DNA from: Bacilli bacterium
Lineage (GTDB): Bacteria > Bacillota_I > Bacilli_A > RF39 > UBA660
Length of the DNA: 10,634 nucleotides
Assembly: GCA_900758895.1 (NCBI GenBank)
Contig: CAAETG010000108.1
Span: 1-10,634, forward strand
Reading direction: 5' to 3'
The notes beneath the pieces are model-generated. The model did no database searches. It saw only the letters and a program-made list of their open reading frames with translations, and was not told the origin of the DNA. Below, piece by piece: positions 1-6,924 of this stretch. The position numbers and the translations under genes were made by a program. How positions within the stretch are numbered: the stretch's first letter is position 1; each line of letters opens with the position of its first letter.

Positions 1-503
1 ATATAAAATTTTCCTAACTCACTTAGTAAGTTATATAAATATTTTTTATCTGTTTCTCTTAAAGGTCCTTTTTTTATTTTAGAACTTGTTTCTAAAATTA
101 ATCTTAAAATAGGATCTTGTATTTCTTTATCTCGCTCTTCTTTTTTGGTATTTGCTAAATTATTCCAAATCTCTATTATTCTTGTTTGCATAATAAATCC
201 TTTTATTGATTCTTCAGGTGTAAGATAATTTGCCAGAGGAACATAATGGTAAATTACCTCACTCCCTATCAACTTGTCTAATCCAATATAATTGTAAAAA
301 TAATAATATTTTACTTGAGTAATTACATCTATTCCTTGAGGATCTGGTTCATATTTTTTATCACTTGCTAAAAAAATAATTATTCTTGACTTATTTACAT
401 CACAAATATATTTATTCGACTCTTTATTTAATGGTCCCACATACCCTACATATAGATTTTTAATTTCATATTGTTGTTCATCTTGAAAAAATCTTTTAAA
501 CAT
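1..503 (-). CDS. Unrecognised cytoplasmic protein, partial (C-terminus outside window)
   Basis: The frame from the ATG at 503 stays open to the left edge, giving 167 complete codons without a stop; the C-terminus lies outside the window. I do not recognise the family. The protein begins MFKRFFQDEQQYEIKN. It has no signal peptide or clear membrane segment, so it is probably cytoplasmic. It has a beta-rich, aromatic first half (KYYYFYNYIG near residues 65-74) and a charged, helical second half rich in Lys and Glu (TKKEERDKEIQD, then KKGPLRETDKKYLYNLLSELGK). The start is firm: AGGAGG lies four bases before the ATG and overlaps the region of the rlmH stop, with 8 bases between the two genes. It is therefore the next gene of the rplI-dnaB-walJ-rlmH operon. 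That arrangement suggests co-expression but does not give a function. Confidence 0.82.
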   Translation of the reverse strand, partial: MFKRFFQDEQQYEIKNLYVGYVGPLNKESNKYICDVNKSRIIIFLASDKKYEPDPQGIDVITQVKYYYFYNYIGLDKLIGSEVIYHYVPLANYLTPEESIKGFIMQTRIIEIWNNLANTKKEERDKEIQDPILRLILETSSKIKKGPLRETDKKYLYNLLSELGKFY

Positions 504-511
504 AATTCCTC

Positions 512-949
512 CTACTTATGATAATTTTCGTTGTTATTTATTTTACATGCTCGATATATCTGTTCTAATAAAATTCCTCTAAATAAGCCATGAGGAAAAG
601 TAAAATGAGAAAAAGATAGTTTATAATTACTTCTATCTTTCACCATTTTACTTAAACCTGTGGATGATCCAATGATAAAAGTGATCGTACTATGAGTGAT
701 AAAGGTCTCATCTATTAATTTAGCAAAAGAGACGCTATCTATCTCTTTTCCTTCTATTTCTAACGTAATGACATAATCATTTTTTCCAATATATTTTAAA
801 ATATTGTTTGCTTCTCTTTCTAGATCTTCTTCATCTTTTAATTCAATCAATTCTAATTTATGATACTTGTTTATCCTATTAGCATAATCATTAACTAGAT
901 CCACTAGATATTTTTCTTTTAATTTTCCTAAACAAATTATTTTAATCAT
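512..949 (-). CDS. rlmH: 23S rRNA (pseudouridine1915-N3)-methyltransferase RlmH
   Basis: RlmH is a SPOUT-class enzyme that uses S-adenosylmethionine to methylate N3 of pseudouridine 1915 in helix 69 of 23S rRNA, acting on assembled 70S ribosomes. Seen in the sequence: the N-terminal MIKIICLGKLKEKY, the SAM-loop segment FIIGSSTGLS (residues 91-100), the knot segment FPHGLFRGILLEQIYRA (118-134) and the family-typical YHK C-terminus. The protein has 145 residues, against about 155-159 in Escherichia coli and B. subtilis. The shortfall lies in the charged stretch around residues 35-50, not in the catalytic half, so the enzyme should be intact. The ATG overlaps the walJ stop by four bases (ATGA), and only a modest GGAAG lies upstream, which suggests translational coupling. 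The walJ-rlmH neighbourhood is also known from B. subtilis and Staphylococcus. Confidence 0.96.
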   Translation of the reverse strand: MIKIICLGKLKEKYLVDLVNDYANRINKYHKLELIELKDEEDLEREANNILKYIGKNDYVITLEIEGKEIDSVSFAKLIDETFITHSTITFIIGSSTGLSKMVKDRSNYKLSFSHFTFPHGLFRGILLEQIYRACKINNNENYHK

Positions 950-1710
950 ACTTCCATCACTTCACTTGCTTCATCTGGTTTGGCACATTTTATATCTCGA
1001 AAATTGATTTGATAGGTATCAAAAATGTGATTAATTTCATTTAATGCTAACTCTTCGGTATTATTTTTTTCTGATAAGTGCATTAAATAAATCTTTTTTG
1101 TTTTATCACCAATTAATTTGGTTAAATAAAGACTACAAGCATTGTTTGATAAGTGACCATAATCTGACAATACCCGTTTTTTTAGCCAGTCTGGATAAGG
1201 GCCGTGTTGAAGTCGTTCAATATCATGGTTGCTTTCAAATAAATAAATTTCTTTATTTTGTAAATATTTAAAATTCTTATGATTGACATAACCAGTATCG
1301 GTTACATAGACAACAGAATGTCCATTACTTTCAAAGATGAAGTTTCTTGAATCTGTTGCATCGTGACTAGAATGAATGCACCTTACATGTAAATGTGGTA
1401 AGATGACTTCTTCATCAAAAATTAAAATATGTTCATAGTCATGAATATCATCCAATTCTTGAAACATTTCTTTGGATATGACAATTGTTGGATGATATTT
1501 TTTTATAAATGTTTTTAAGGCTGAGATGTGATCATCATGTAGATGACTGATAAAAATATAGTTTATTTCTTCTGGTTTGGTTCCTATGCTTTCTAATTTT
1601 TCGACAATATATTTGCGGTTCTTTCCAATATCGATTAATATTTTATATTCTTCTGTTTCAATATAAGTGGAATTTCCCCCTGAACCACTTGCTAAAATAC
1701 AAACTTTCAT
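946..1710 (-). CDS. walJ: WalJ/YycJ-family MBL-fold metallohydrolase
   Basis: This is a 254-residue metallo-beta-lactamase-fold hydrolase of the WalJ (YycJ) type. In B. subtilis WalJ is a DNA exonuclease linked to coordinating cell division with replication; here that role is inferred from homology. Visible metal-site motifs are H56-x-H58-x-D60-H61 (SHLHDDH), D138 (VTDTG), H162 (ESNHD), H186 (YGHLSN) and H211 (LMHLS). The N-terminus MKVCILASGSGGNSTYIE is characteristic of the family. There is no signal peptide, so the protein is cytoplasmic. Its ATG shares one base with the stop of the upstream peptidase gene (TAATG), and only a weak GATGAG precedes it, so translation is probably coupled. It overlaps rlmH by four bases. 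No walR, walK, walH or walI precedes it, unlike in B. subtilis. Confidence 0.95.
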   Translation of the reverse strand: MKVCILASGSGGNSTYIETEEYKILIDIGKNRKYIVEKLESIGTKPEEINYIFISHLHDDHISALKTFIKKYHPTIVISKEMFQELDDIHDYEHILIFDEEVILPHLHVRCIHSSHDATDSRNFIFESNGHSVVYVTDTGYVNHKNFKYLQNKEIYLFESNHDIERLQHGPYPDWLKKRVLSDYGHLSNNACSLYLTKLIGDKTKKIYLMHLSEKNNTEELALNEINHIFDTYQINFRDIKCAKPDEASEVMEV

Positions 1711-3215
1711 TAATATAGACTCATCGGATCGATAAAGTAAGAACCACTAGTATAAGGATAACCACGAGATACCGAAAAGTGTAAATGGGTACCAGTTGAA
1801 GAACCACTACTTCCCATATAAGCAATTATCTGTCCACGACTTACAGTCTGTCCTACTGAAACATTATTGCTAGCATTATGAGCATAAATAACGTACATAT
1901 TATTGCCATGATCAACAATTACATAATTTCCAAGAGATCCTCCACAAGAATTTCCGTAATATCCGGTTGGATTACATGAATCATAAGTATAAACAACCGT
2001 TCCACTACCAATTGCATAAATTGGTGAACCATGCCCAGTACCAGAAATATCAAGTCCATCATGATGACGTCCCCAACGATATGTAAAGTAACTTGTAATA
2101 ACGTATGGTCTTGCTGTTGGCCATCCCCAAGTTCCGGTAGATACAGGAGGATAAATTGGTCCATGACCACTAGATGGCCTTTTCGTTCCCACTACAACTA
2201 CTTGATCAACTGGATCTTTAATTGTTTCCGAACTAATAATCTCTGAACCTTGAGCTTGTACACCGTTAGTAACAGTAAAACGCTCAGTAACAAGTTCTTC
2301 ACCATTTTGTCCAGCAATTTTTACTTCTTCGTAGCTGGTATATTCGGTGTCATCTTCTTCTTCCACAATATCATAAGCAACTTCTTGAATAGAAACACGA
2401 TGTAAATCATAAACAAAATTTAAAATTGGATCAATGTATGATACGTTTAAAGTACTTCCTACTCTTAAAATAACATCTTCACTTTTCAGTTCAGGATTAA
2501 TGGTTAATAAGTCACTTGTACCAAGACTATATTCTTCGGCAATTGATTCAATTGTATCACCCAATTCAACGGTATAATATTCCATATCAGGGTCACTGCC
2601 AAATAATAAATATTGTGTTAATTCATTCACATCAGTATAGATTTTTTCATTTACACTAATGTAAGCTTCTTTAATTGTAATTGCTTCTTCAAAATACATA
2701 TTTTCGATAATAGATCCGGTATCCACAATTTCTTCTTGCGTATCATTGATATAATCTTCATATACCCCATCATCTAAAAAAGAATTGACAAAGTTCACTA
2801 AGGCTTCGTTAAATATTTCTTCATCTAATACGTTAATTGTAAATTCACTTTCTTCTCCTTTAATTGTGATTACATATCCCCTTACTGTAAAATCATCTAC
2901 TTCTTCAATGGTATTATATACATCGCCAATATCGTCTGAAGTATTATGATATGTATTTACTGCTACTACTTTTAGGTCAGTAGGAGGATAAACGCTTTCA
3001 ACATTATACTCTTCTTTTATAGATGTTTGACTTTCATCAATTAATTCATATAATTCTTCTTCATCATCAATGATACCAATCATTTCTCCATGTAAATAAA
3101 CTTGGTATTTTTCATTTGCTCTTATTAGTACTTGATCTGTCATATTTGCCAATAATAAGACAACACCAGAAATTAACGTAATCAAAATAGTGATCACGAT
3201 ATTTTTTTTATGCAT
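1710..3215 (-). CDS. Membrane-anchored LysM-G5-M23 peptidoglycan endopeptidase
   Basis: This is a 501-residue cell-wall enzyme. Domains in order: an N-terminal uncleaved signal or membrane anchor (about residues 6-24), an acidic extracytoplasmic region without a recognised domain (25-210), LysM (about 213-259, starting YYTVELGDTIESIAEEY), a G5-like beta domain (about 273-345), a Gly/Pro linker, and a C-terminal M23 (LytM) domain. The M23 zinc and catalytic residues are all present: H385-x-x-x-D389 (HDGLD), H446 (YAHN) and the HLHF motif with H477 and H479. An active peptide-crosslink endopeptidase is therefore expected, not a degenerate LytM factor. C414 and C424 flank an insertion and may form a disulfide. 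The ATG at 3215 is chosen over the in-frame ATG at 3230 because AAGGAGG lies between them, five bases before the inner ATG. The gene overlaps dnaB by eight bases and walJ by one. The exact cleaved bond and biological role are unknown. Confidence 0.92.
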   Translation of the reverse strand: MHKKNIVITILITLISGVVLLLANMTDQVLIRANEKYQVYLHGEMIGIIDDEEELYELIDESQTSIKEEYNVESVYPPTDLKVVAVNTYHNTSDDIGDVYNTIEEVDDFTVRGYVITIKGEESEFTINVLDEEIFNEALVNFVNSFLDDGVYEDYINDTQEEIVDTGSIIENMYFEEAITIKEAYISVNEKIYTDVNELTQYLLFGSDPDMEYYTVELGDTIESIAEEYSLGTSDLLTINPELKSEDVILRVGSTLNVSYIDPILNFVYDLHRVSIQEVAYDIVEEEDDTEYTSYEEVKIAGQNGEELVTERFTVTNGVQAQGSEIISSETIKDPVDQVVVVGTKRPSSGHGPIYPPVSTGTWGWPTARPYVITSYFTYRWGRHHDGLDISGTGHGSPIYAIGSGTVVYTYDSCNPTGYYGNSCGGSLGNYVIVDHGNNMYVIYAHNASNNVSVGQTVSRGQIIAYMGSSGSSTGTHLHFSVSRGYPYTSGSYFIDPMSLY

Positions 3216-4566
3216 AGTTTCCTCCTTCATTATTTTCCGTATGTAAATAATTTTTGAAATTGCTCATATTGAGTTCAAATAATAAGCGATATAATCCAGT
3301 TGAACCTTTCCTATGCTTTGCTATAATAACATCAATAGGAACAATATTTTCTTTTTTTTCACTTTTTGCTTCATAATAGTCTTTCCGATTTAAAAATAAA
3401 ACTAAATCAGCGTCTTGCTCTAAAGAACCAGATTCTCTTAAATCTACTAAGGCTGGTTCCTTGTTTTCTCTTTTATCAACACTACGTGAAAGCTGAGCTA
3501 AAGCAATGACGGGAACATCTAATTCTAGGGCCATTGTTTTTAGGCTACGCGAAATTTCTGATACTTCTACTTGTCTTGATTCTTCGCGGTTAGAACCGGT
3601 TGTAACTAACTGCAAATAATCGATAACTACTAATCCTAAGCCATTCGGAGTACTAGCTAGTCTTCGACATTTGGCTTTAATTTCAGGTGCCGTAATACTA
3701 GCATTATCTTCAATATAAATATTAGTTGATGCTAGTTTACTTAAGGCTTCATTATATCGTTTCCAATCATTATGTTCCAGTTTACCAGTATTTAATTTAT
3801 AAGAATCAATTCCTCCCACACTTGCAATCATACGATTAACAAGCATTTCCGCAGACATTTCTAGATTAAAAATGGCAATGGCTTTATCAGTTGAGAATGC
3901 TGCATTGGTAGCAATGTTGAGAGCAAATGCCGTTTTTCCCATACCAGGACGAGCAGCTAGAATAATTAGTTCTCCTCCATGAAGACCAGCGGTTACACGA
4001 TCTAGATCATAAAATCCAGTACGAATTCCTGTGATATCACTTTTATTTTTAGCGAGTTCTTCTAATCTTTCTTGAGCACGGCGCAATACTTCATGAATGG
4101 GTACAAATTCAGTTGATGTTCTTGCTCTTACCACATTTAAAATACTACGTTCAGCGTTATCAAGCATACTCGTAATATTTTCATCATTATAAGCACTGGT
4201 AACAATATCTGTTGCGGTATTTATCACATTTCTTCTAATCGCAGCATCTTTTAATATTTTAATATAATACTCTAGATTGGCAGATGTTACAACCGAATCA
4301 ATTACTTCAGTTAAATAATTCATTCCTCCTATTTCATTAAAGGCTTTCTTTTTATCTAATTCTGCTTTCATGGTTGTTAAATCAACTGGTGTGTTTTCTT
4401 TATATAAACTAATAATGGCATTAAAAATAGTTCTATTTTTTTCATTATAAAACATATCTTCTGTTACTTCATCATTAATTTTTTCTAGAGCATCACTGCT
4501 TAAAAACGCAACTCCGAGGACACTCATCTCCGCTTCTAAATCACAAGGCATTGCACGTGTAGCCAC
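3208..4566 (-). CDS. dnaB: Replicative DNA helicase DnaB
   Basis: This is the hexameric 5'-to-3' helicase that unwinds DNA at the fork, named DnaC in B. subtilis. It has 452 residues, the usual length. The N-terminal domain opens MATRAMPCDLEAEMSVLG, the standard family start. The RecA-like domain has Walker A ARPGMGKT (residues 205-212), Walker B VVIDYLQL (D316), the ALAQLSR motif (about 355-361) and the KHRKG segment near 417-421 that supplies the arginine finger. No intein or insertion is present. I chose GTG at 4566. A longer frame opens at GTG 4575, but that codon lies within the Shine-Dalgarno sequence AAGTAGGTGA. ATG at 4551 would lose conserved residues. Thirteen bases separate it from rplI, and it overlaps the M23 gene by eight bases. 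Confidence 0.97.
   Translation of the reverse strand: MATRAMPCDLEAEMSVLGVAFLSSDALEKINDEVTEDMFYNEKNRTIFNAIISLYKENTPVDLTTMKAELDKKKAFNEIGGMNYLTEVIDSVVTSANLEYYIKILKDAAIRRNVINTATDIVTSAYNDENITSMLDNAERSILNVVRARTSTEFVPIHEVLRRAQERLEELAKNKSDITGIRTGFYDLDRVTAGLHGGELIILAARPGMGKTAFALNIATNAAFSTDKAIAIFNLEMSAEMLVNRMIASVGGIDSYKLNTGKLEHNDWKRYNEALSKLASTNIYIEDNASITAPEIKAKCRRLASTPNGLGLVVIDYLQLVTTGSNREESRQVEVSEISRSLKTMALELDVPVIALAQLSRSVDKRENKEPALVDLRESGSLEQDADLVLFLNRKDYYEAKSEKKENIVPIDVIIAKHRKGSTGLYRLLFELNMSNFKNYLHTENNEGGNYA
3221..3227 (-). promoter_or_regulatory. Ribosome binding site deciding the M23 peptidase start
   Basis: AAGGAGG lies inside the end of dnaB, five bases before the ATG at 3215. It overlaps codons two and three of the alternative ATG at 3230, which has no comparable site upstream. 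This fixes the start at 3215. Confidence 0.85.
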
Positions 4567-4571
4567 AAAAA

Positions 4572-4581
4572 TCACCTACTT
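4572..4581 (-). promoter_or_regulatory. Ribosome binding site deciding the dnaB start
   Basis: AAGTAGGTGA matches the anti-Shine-Dalgarno complement AAGGAGGTGA at nine of ten bases. It sits five bases before the GTG at 4566. It overlaps the rplI stop codon (4580-4582) and contains the upstream in-frame GTG at 4575, which rules out that codon as the start. Confidence 0.8.
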
Positions 4582-5020
4582 ACTTTTGTAAATTCACTCT
4601 TAATTTAAATGTTACTCTTTTATGAAGAATTACTTCTACTTCATGAACTCCTAAAGAGTCAAGATCACTATCTAGCTTAATACTTTTCTTATCAATTGTG
4701 TATCCCATTTCTTTTAATTTATCTGCAATTTGTTTGGTAGATACTTTGCCAAATACTTTATCTTCTTGGCCAGTTTTCACTTTAAAAGAAATTATTTTAT
4801 TTTCTAGTTCTTTTTTGATTTTGTTATATTCTTCTACTTTCTTTTCTTCCTCTTCTCTTTCTTCATCTAATCGTCTATCTAGTACTTCTTTGCTTCTTTT
4901 GGTTAGAGGAACGGCTAATTTATTTTTTATTAAATAGTTATTGGCGTAACCATCACTCACCTCGAGTATTTCATCTTTTTTTCCTACTTTTCTGACATCT
5001 TGTAATAAAATGATTTTCAT
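4580..5020 (-). CDS. rplI: 50S ribosomal protein L9
   Basis: L9 binds 23S rRNA at the base of the L1 stalk of the large ribosomal subunit. The protein has 146 residues, against about 149 in B. subtilis. Seen: the N-terminal RNA-binding domain MKIILLQDVRKVGKKDEILE, with the signature region VSDGYANNYLIKNKLAVP (residues 21-38); a long charged connecting helix (about 41-75, rich in Glu, Arg and Lys); and a C-terminal domain with KTGQEDKVFGKVSTKQIAD (about 82-100). The ATG is preceded by AAAGGGTGG four bases upstream. It is the first gene of the operon, followed by dnaB after 13 bases, a pairing common in Bacillota. The gdpP (yybT) gene that usually precedes rplI is absent; a lipoprotein gene with its own terminator lies there instead. 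Confidence 0.98.
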   Translation of the reverse strand: MKIILLQDVRKVGKKDEILEVSDGYANNYLIKNKLAVPLTKRSKEVLDRRLDEEREEEEKKVEEYNKIKKELENKIISFKVKTGQEDKVFGKVSTKQIADKLKEMGYTIDKKSIKLDSDLDSLGVHEVEVILHKRVTFKLRVNLQK

Positions 5021-5045
5021 GAAACCACCCTTTCCTAACTTCTCT

Positions 5046-5074
5046 ATTATACCAAAAAAAAGAAACTAATAAAA
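5046..5074 (-). promoter_or_regulatory. Probable vegetative promoter of the rplI-dnaB operon
   Basis: On the minus strand TGGTATAAT (5054-5046) is an extended -10 element with a perfect TATAAT hexamer. The -35 region at 17-base spacing (TTTTAT, 5074-5069) is poor, as is usual for extended -10 promoters. Transcription would start near 5039, leaving a leader of about 20 bases with the rplI Shine-Dalgarno. The element directly follows the T-run of the upstream terminator. Confidence 0.65.
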
Positions 5075-5082
5075 GTAGTTTC
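5054..5082 (-). terminator. Rho-independent terminator of the HExxH lipoprotein gene
   Basis: On the minus strand GAAACTA and TAGTTTC (5082-5076 and 5068-5062) form a seven-base-pair stem with a seven-base loop, followed by a run of eight Ts. The TAG stop codon of the lipoprotein gene (5068-5066) begins the second stem arm, so the gene ends inside its own terminator. Confidence 0.78.
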
Positions 5083-6844
5083 CTGCCATGTTTCTTCTTA
5101 AAGTAAGTCCATTATCTTCTAAAAAGGTGTAATAATTATTATCACTTACAAAATTTGGTACTAAAGCATACTTTAAAATCGGATATTTTTCTAAGAGAGA
5201 TGCTGCTTTCGTATCACCATTTGTAGTACCAGTTGCTAAAAGATAACAATCAAAAACATAGCTATTTTCTGTTTCTATCTTTCTTATTTCTTCTATTTCA
5301 ATCTGATAAAAATCACTTAAGAATTCAATATATAGTTGTTCTAGCTCGACAATCGCTTTGACCACATCTTCTTCATAAATGTGAGTGTATCCTTCTATGG
5401 TTGATTCCTCTTTTTGAGTGATATAAATATCGGCAATGATTAAATTTTTTACAATATCAAAAACTGCTAAATTTTCTTCTAAAGGTATGTTGTTTTCATA
5501 AGTATAATTTAACATATGTTGCAATATTAATTTAAAAATATCTACTCGATAAGAAGATCCTACTAATTCTTTTAACTGGCCAACAGTAAAACTAGTTTCT
5601 CCTGTTAATTCCCAAGCAAATTCATTGTGTAAACTAAGACTATCTATGGCATACCATATTTTATGTAACATGTATTTTTCTTCTTCTGTTTTAACACCAC
5701 AATATTCGTAAAATTCTTCTAAACTACTGTCATAAATAGCATTATAATAATCTTCTATTTTTACATCATCATGCATAAGGCCTAATAACATGATTAAACT
5801 TTCCTTTTGCCTTTCCTCATAATAGGTATAATCAAATGTGCTTTTAGTGATTTCATAAGGATCTTGATCTAAATTATATAAAGAAGATTCGGCTGAAGAT
5901 TCCATTAAAAAAGTAACATTGTTTTGATAAGTCATTTCGCTATATTCTGGATTTTGGGATATTTTACATGGGCACATTTGTTGCCTTACATGGTTTAATT
6001 CGTGCATGAGCGTTAATTCTATTTCTTTTAAGACTTCTTCATTTAAAACCAAAGTATTATCAGTGGTACTTTCTACATTTGCTAAATTAGAAGAATGGCA
6101 AAGTGAGTTTATATTTAAAAATAAAACTTTTTGGTCTGGATCATAAGAACCTAATATGCTTAAATCTTCACTATTAGTAAAAACAATTGCAATATTTTCT
6201 AACATACACAAATCTTCGGCAATATCATTCGTTGCGGTTTTAAAAATATTTTGCAAAGCATTTTCTAATATCATTGAAAAATTCTTTTTTATATGATCAT
6301 GAATATCATTGGAGTTTAGTAATTCGGAAGGAAATTCGTCACTAATCCATAATGCTCTTTCATATTCTGGATTATTTTCTAAAAATGCCAAAGAATTACT
6401 TTCTATTTTTATTAATAAATCAGCAATGGCAGTATCTAGATCTTTATCATAAACGTATGAACAGGTTAAGTCTTTCTTTGATTCTTCTATTAACTCTTCT
6501 ACTTGTTCATAGGTAATATAATATTCTTCGTAATGATACATGACAGGAATTTTTGTGATGGCATCTAAATAGCTAGCGATGTCTGTATTATCCATTGGTT
6601 CTTCTTCTAAAGTTAATTCTTCTGTCGGCATTTCTCTATTTATTTCTTCTTCCCAAGAAAAAGTTTCTAATTCTTCCTCACTTTTTACAGAATTTTGCGT
6701 TTCTTCCGTTGTGATATTACTATGTTGTGTTCCTGCTTTATTTTTTGAAGAATTGCAAGCAGTACAAGTAAAAGGAAGAATACATGCTAGCGATAAAGCT
6801 ACAAAATTTTCTTTCCATTTTAATAGATTCTTTCTTGAATTCAT
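5066..6844 (-). CDS. Putative lipoprotein with HExxH zinc-metallopeptidase motif
   Basis: I do not recognise a named family for this 592-residue protein. The N-terminus has basic residues, a hydrophobic stretch (about 14-26) and a lipobox-like C27-T-A-C30. The -3 position is Cys instead of Leu/Val/Ile, so lipidation at C30 is likely but not certain. An acidic, low-complexity linker (about 40-85, Glu/Thr/Ser) would hold the globular part off the membrane. LTLMHELNHVRQQ contains the zincin motif H281-E282-x-x-H285. About 30 residues on, MESSAES places E315 (in an ExxA arrangement) or E319 where a gluzincin third ligand would sit. Seven cysteines follow the lipobox, including C291-P-C293 close to the active-site motif. 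The rest is mainly charged helix. ATG at 6844 is chosen over TTG at 6859 because GAGGTG lies between them. The gene has its own promoter and terminator. Peptidase activity and substrate are inference. Confidence 0.8.
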   Translation of the reverse strand: MNSRKNLLKWKENFVALSLACILPFTCTACNSSKNKAGTQHSNITTEETQNSVKSEEELETFSWEEEINREMPTEELTLEEEPMDNTDIASYLDAITKIPVMYHYEEYYITYEQVEELIEESKKDLTCSYVYDKDLDTAIADLLIKIESNSLAFLENNPEYERALWISDEFPSELLNSNDIHDHIKKNFSMILENALQNIFKTATNDIAEDLCMLENIAIVFTNSEDLSILGSYDPDQKVLFLNINSLCHSSNLANVESTTDNTLVLNEEVLKEIELTLMHELNHVRQQMCPCKISQNPEYSEMTYQNNVTFLMESSAESSLYNLDQDPYEITKSTFDYTYYEERQKESLIMLLGLMHDDVKIEDYYNAIYDSSLEEFYEYCGVKTEEEKYMLHKIWYAIDSLSLHNEFAWELTGETSFTVGQLKELVGSSYRVDIFKLILQHMLNYTYENNIPLEENLAVFDIVKNLIIADIYITQKEESTIEGYTHIYEEDVVKAIVELEQLYIEFLSDFYQIEIEEIRKIETENSYVFDCYLLATGTTNGDTKAASLLEKYPILKYALVPNFVSDNNYYTFLEDNGLTLRRNMAGNYFY

Positions 6845-6851
6845 TATTATA

Positions 6852-6857
6852 CACCTC
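6852..6857 (-). promoter_or_regulatory. Ribosome binding site deciding the lipoprotein start
   Basis: GAGGTG stands seven bases before the ATG at 6844. The longer in-frame alternative, TTG at 6859, overlaps this element and would add MRCII before the basic region of the signal peptide. The ATG is therefore preferred. Confidence 0.75.
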
Positions 6858-6869
6858 AAGTGGACCTAT

Positions 6870-6898
6870 ATCATATCACAAAATAGAATTTATTACAA
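6870..6898 (-). promoter_or_regulatory. Probable vegetative promoter of the lipoprotein gene
   Basis: On the minus strand TTGTAA (6898-6893) is followed by a 17-base spacer and TATGAT (6875-6870). A TG one base before the hexamer makes an extended -10. The predicted start is near 6863, giving a leader of about 19 bases that includes the GAGGTG site. The promoter lies just after the terminator of the thioredoxin-like gene. Confidence 0.6.
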
Positions 6899-6900
6899 AT

Positions 6901-6923
6901 TAAAACTACTTTATGAAAAGTAG
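6901..6923 (-). terminator. Terminator of the thioredoxin-like gene
   Basis: On the minus strand CTACTTT and AAAGTAG form a seven-base-pair stem with a four-base loop (TCAT), followed by TTTT. It begins two bases after the TAA stop. The stem and the T-run are short, so read-through into the lipoprotein gene is possible. Confidence 0.6.
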
Positions 6924-6924
6924 C

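Noticed and set aside
1044..2246. Short open frames on both strands within walJ and the M23 gene
   Set aside because: They overlap strongly supported genes and show no domain of their own.
3215..3230. M23 peptidase starting at ATG 3230
   Set aside because: AAGGAGG falls between the two ATGs and serves the one at 3215. Nothing comparable precedes 3230.
4551..4575. dnaB starting at GTG 4575 or ATG 4551
   Set aside because: GTG 4575 lies within the Shine-Dalgarno sequence, and ATG 4551 drops the conserved residues before MPCDLEAE. GTG 4566 has the right spacing.
4698..4937. Plus-strand open frame opposite rplI
   Set aside because: It is a Ser/Leu-rich antisense shadow of a certain ribosomal protein gene.
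6844..6859. Lipoprotein starting at TTG 6859
   Set aside because: It overlaps the GAGGTG ribosome binding site, whereas ATG 6844 is correctly spaced.
6579..6923. Plus-strand open frame of 114 codons opposite the lipoprotein N-terminus
   Set aside because: It mirrors the acidic Glu/Ser-rich linker of the real gene, giving low-complexity Ser/Val runs, and it ends within the promoter and terminator region.
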